Made by a program: the position numbers and the translations under genes. Below are positions 61,135 to 64,000 of a stretch of DNA of 64,000 nucleotides, piece after piece; position 1 is the first letter of the stretch; the number at the start of each line of letters is the position of its first letter. The notes under the pieces were generated by a model, which did not search any database, had not been told where the DNA came from, and saw only the letters and a list, made by a program, of their open reading frames with translations. The stretch is from Bifidobacterium dentium JCM 1195 = DSM 20436 (GTDB lineage: Bacteria; Actinomycetota; Actinomycetes; Actinomycetales; Bifidobacteriaceae): contig NZ_AP012326.1 of the NCBI RefSeq assembly GCF_001042595.1, positions 2,046,001 to 2,110,000 on the forward strand, read 5' to 3'.

Positions 61135-62326
61135 TCATCCCCTCTTCGCACCATCGATCAGCGACAGCAAATGCCGCACCTGATCGTCATAATCAAACCG
61201 CTCACCGCGAAGATTGGAGCTTAAAGCATCGCGCAAAGCCTTATCGTCAAGCAGACGGCCAATACCCTCAGCCAATGCGGTCTCATCGGGATGAACCAGG
61301 ATTCCATCGTGCCCGTCGGTGATCTGTTCATGAGAGCTTGGTATGTCGGATGCGATAACCGGCTTGGCCAGAATCCTCGCTTCCTGCAGCGCAAGGCTGT
61401 ACCCCTCATATCGCGACGGCTGCACGTAGATGTCGGCCGCGCCGATGTATGGGTATGGATTATCGACACGTCCCTTCAGCATGAAGTATTGCTCAAGTCC
61501 GTAGTCACGAATCATCGTTTCCAGTTCGGCCCGCTGGTCTCCTTCACCAAGCACAAGCCAGAGGAAACCCATTCCTCGTTGGCGCAACCGAGCTGCGGCT
61601 TTCACCGCTATGTCAAATACCCTTTTGGGGGAGTAACCTTCCCAGTGTGACGATTTTGTTCGCATGTTGGGTGAAATCGTCAAGTAGTGGCTGAGACGCT
61701 TTGCGCCTGATATCATCCACGTCCAGCACGTTATACAGCACTTCGGCCTTGGCTGCGTACGCGGGAGCCAGTTCATCGAATCTACGTTTCACCGATGCCG
61801 AAACGCAGAACACCTTGTCATATCCGCTCAGGTACGGCATGGCCAATGGCAACCATTCCATACGCTCGTCATGCATCCATGTTGCACGGAAGTCGGCATC
61901 CAAGCGGGTTCCGATAGTGGTGGTCAGTGATCCGTAGCCTCGAAAATCGAGCACGGCATCGAAATGTTCCTTCGGTAAATCGACGACATGGGAGATTGCG
62001 TAGTCATATACCAGATTGCGCTTTCCGTTGCTGCAGAGAGTCAGAAGCTTGCGTCCGAATCGATACAGAACGCGTTGCATCGCACTGCAGTCGGAGAAAT
62101 CGTTAAGACCGATGGCATAAGCGAAATTCGAGGTGAAACTGCAGTGTCGAACTGTAACCTGGTCAGGGATCATCTTCAGCAGGGGACCTTTGCGTTCAGC
62201 CGTCAACAATGTTACGGAGGCTCGACCGTAATCCAACGCACGCAACAGACGGACCAGAGCGATTTCCATGCCGCCGTCGCCGAGACCGCACAAAACAACA
62301 ATGCGTGTACGAGATGCATCAAGCAT
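61135..62326 (-). pseudogene. Glycosyltransferase family 4 gene split by a +1 frameshift
   Basis: Two reading frames together make one GT-B protein of about 396 residues. The 5-prime part (62326 to 61613) encodes the acceptor domain from IVVLCGLGDGGMEIALVRLL to KIVTLGRLLPQKG and stops at a TGA at 61613-61615. The 3-prime part, in the next frame to 61135, continues with VFDIAVKAAARLRQRGMGFL and carries VLGEGDQRAE and the donor motif PSRYEGYSLALQEARIL. The shift needed is one base in 61620-61631, where the minus strand reads CCCCCAAAAGGG. It may be a true inactivating mutation, slippage or a sequencing error. The start at 62326 has AAGGGG upstream. Confidence 0.88.
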
Positions 62327-63308
62327 AATGTTTCCCCTTCTCATGATTCCAGATAGGGTAAAACAATGAAGGGCAAAAGACTCCGCCAAGAATACGCATC
62401 CAATAACGAGACGGCCGCAGTCGCTTCAACGCGTGCCACCAGTATTTGCGCAGAATCGCCAGATATTCGTCACGATGCGTCGCATCGTCATTAGCGTAAG
62501 TACGTAACAGAAGTTCCTCCGCCAGAATGGCATATGACGCCAGTACCGAAGACTTCGACTCCCTTGGAACAATAGACACCATGCGTTTGTGCGCTTCCAA
62601 ACATGTTGCCACTGATTCCAGATCCAACTTATGAGAAGCGGAATTGGGATTATTCCGGTAATTGTACAAACAACGGTCGGTGCCCACCGTCACCGTTGAC
62701 AACAACGCGTACTCCACGCTGAACAGCAGATCCTCACACATGGTGATTTTCGAATCAAACCGAAGATTTTGCCGCTCTATCAGCTCACGTGAGAAAAATT
62801 TGTTCCACGCATACCCCTTCACTCCGGAGTATGCGAGAATGACGTCCAATGCGTCTTTTCGTGAGAGCACACCGGAAGAGATTCGATAGTCAGACGTTTT
62901 TTCACAAACGGTGTAGGGGGTATCTTCGTCCAGTACGCTCCGATAATTGAAAATAGCCATCTGCGCATGCTCACTTTGAACCAACCCGAGCAATCCTTCG
63001 ATGGCCTCTCTTTCGAGCCAGTCATCCGAATCCACAAATTCCAGCCAGTCTCCTTCTGCCGCATCAAGACCGGCATTCCTCGCCGTGGAAACACCACCAT
63101 TGGCTTGGTGAATCACCATGACGCGGGAGTCCTTGTCGGCCCACGCATCGCATAAGTCGGCACTACCGTCGGTGGAACCATCATCTACCAGAATTACTTG
63201 AATGTTGGCATATGTCTGCCGTAACAGGCTGTTGACGCAGACATTCAGATAGTTACCAGTGTTATATACAGGCACGATAATGCTGACCAAAGGAGTGCCC
63301 GTATTCAT
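62319..63308 (-). CDS. GT2 glycosyltransferase (EpsJ-like, copy 8)
   Basis: A 329-residue GT-A enzyme with VSIIVPVYNTGNYLNVCVNS, VDDGSTDGSADLCDAW, NAGLDAAEGDWLEFVDSDDW and the acidic KITMCEDLLFSVEYAL element. The C-terminal half (RDEYLAILRKYWWHALKRLR) differs from the rest, suggesting its own acceptor. It overlaps the frameshifted GT4 by eight bases and the next upstream GT2 by four (ATGA), as in a coupled operon. Confidence 0.87.
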   Translation of the reverse strand: MNTGTPLVSIIVPVYNTGNYLNVCVNSLLRQTYANIQVILVDDGSTDGSADLCDAWADKDSRVMVIHQANGGVSTARNAGLDAAEGDWLEFVDSDDWLEREAIEGLLGLVQSEHAQMAIFNYRSVLDEDTPYTVCEKTSDYRISSGVLSRKDALDVILAYSGVKGYAWNKFFSRELIERQNLRFDSKITMCEDLLFSVEYALLSTVTVGTDRCLYNYRNNPNSASHKLDLESVATCLEAHKRMVSIVPRESKSSVLASYAILAEELLLRTYANDDATHRDEYLAILRKYWWHALKRLRPSRYWMRILGGVFCPSLFYPIWNHEKGKHYA

Positions 63309-64000
63309 GAACGATCTCCAACCACTCGCTGCAGCATATGGTACGCCCTAGGAGCCAAGGACAACAGCGTAAGTCTAACTTTTCTTGAGACTGGGACTGT
63401 TCCGTCGTGCAATGTCGGCCAGAGGTAACGTCTCATGTCACGCGCAATCCGCCGATATATCTCATGCGGGGTATCACTCTGAAAGATGTTGAACAGTACA
63501 TCGGCACGACTCTGCAAGCGAAAGTAATTCAGAGCACTCTGGTTATGGTAGCCATGCCGGGCTAGGTAGTCACAGCATAGATCGGCAATCTGGATTTCAT
63601 CACATGAATGGTCATTAAACGAGTTCATATGCACGATGGAGCCTTGCCGGATGCGGTAATGATACAGCGGTTCCATCCGCACGAAGATCTTATTCATCTG
63701 CAAGAAAACTTGCGCAAGCACATAATAGTCCTCACTATTCAATCCTTCATGGAAGCGAACACCATGCTCACTTTTGAAAAAACGAGCATCGAACATTTTG
63801 CCCCATACCGGCCCGGCCAACGACAGATGATATAGGAACTGAATCATGGCCTCTTCACTGGTCATGATTCCTTCGGGTGTGCATCTTGCATCGGTGACTA
63901 TACTGCCATCCTCTAAATCGTGCATGCATGAGCACATCACTATATCCGCGCCGCTTTGCTCGTGCCAATGCAGCAGTTCGGATACATAGTTCGACTCCAC
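63305..64000 (-). CDS. GT2 glycosyltransferase, C-terminal part (copy 9, cut by the window edge)
   Basis: Only the last 231 residues lie inside the window; the N-terminal catalytic part is to the right. The visible portion has WGKMFDARFFKSEHGVRFHE, LNSEDYYVLAQVFLQMNKI and PLYHYRIRQGSIVHMNSFND. It aligns closely with the same region of copy 5 at 54794, which makes it an EpsJ-type enzyme. Its stop overlaps the start of copy 8 as ATGA. The operon continues beyond base 64000. Confidence 0.85.
   Translation of the reverse strand: MESNYVSELLHWHEQSGADIVMCSCMHDLEDGSIVTDARCTPEGIMTSEEAMIQFLYHLSLAGPVWGKMFDARFFKSEHGVRFHEGLNSEDYYVLAQVFLQMNKIFVRMEPLYHYRIRQGSIVHMNSFNDHSCDEIQIADLCCDYLARHGYHNQSALNYFRLQSRADVLFNIFQSDTPHEIYRRIARDMRRYLWPTLHDGTVPVSRKVRLTLLSLAPRAYHMLQRVVGDRS

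Noticed and set aside
1..64000. CRISPR array, tRNA, rRNA, riboswitch or intact transposase
   Set aside because: No regularly spaced repeats, no cloverleaf or conserved rRNA sequence, and no transposase motif were recognised by eye on either strand. Small RNAs could be missed.

Overview
The window looks like chromosomal DNA of a high-GC Gram-positive actinobacterium, most likely a Bifidobacterium. The genus call is inference. It rests on GC-rich codon use, an actinobacterial-type galT-galK operon under a DeoR-family regulator, a DUF4916 NUDIX-like protein, a G5-domain wall hydrolase, and a long exopolysaccharide region rich in EpsJ-like family 2 glycosyltransferases. No rRNA, tRNA, CRISPR array, intact insertion sequence or prophage was found.

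Bases 1-26000 are mostly housekeeping. They hold an MFS transporter; the galactose operon (regulator-galT-galK, minus strand); a polyprenol-phosphate mannose synthase-like enzyme; a dihydroorotate dehydrogenase-like flavoprotein; an Old Yellow Enzyme; a class A penicillin-binding protein; a Crp/Fnr regulator; a lipoate ligase with rearranged domains coupled to a Q/Y/G-rich TM2 protein; leuB; an oligopeptidase B; an App1-type phosphatase; a stand-alone GcvH; an L,D-transpeptidase; a NudC-like pyrophosphatase; an alpha/beta hydrolase and a DUF4916 protein whose frames overlap or nearly abut; a thioredoxin; and a secreted G5-domain muralytic protein. Cell-wall functions recur (PBP, L,D-transpeptidase, G5 hydrolase).

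From about 26200 to the right edge the window is one long surface-polysaccharide region. It opens with a regulatory or envelope cassette: a low-molecular-weight tyrosine phosphatase fused through a membrane helix to an extracytoplasmic helical module, a DUF4012 membrane protein, and a small membrane protein whose outer module is a paralogue of the phosphatase's. Assembly genes follow in blocks of alternating orientation: 31249-37080 (GT4, flippase, two GT2s, EpsG-like polymerase), 37240-47665 (decayed gtrB-like gene, acetyltransferase, four multi-membrane GT-C-like proteins, second flippase, acyltransferase), 47681-52597 (two GT2s, acyltransferase, third flippase), a solitary DUF6625-like gene at 52863-53846, and a tightly packed minus-strand operon running from the right edge to 53902 (GT2s, GT4s, pyruvyltransferase, nitroreductase, GT14).

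The locus encodes three Wzx-type flippases but only one recognisable Wzy-type polymerase. No priming glycosyltransferase and no Wzz/BY-kinase pair is visible, so the system must extend beyond the window or use genes elsewhere. Two glycosyltransferase genes are damaged: an internally deleted gtrB-like gene and a frameshifted GT4. Together with AT-richer stretches around 50000-54800, this suggests a mosaic locus still gaining and losing genes. Most promising for follow-up are the phosphatase-transmembrane-ectodomain fusion with its neighbouring paralogue, the frameshift in a triple homopolymer run, the permuted lipoate ligase, and the nitroreductase-pyruvyltransferase pair inside the glycan operon.
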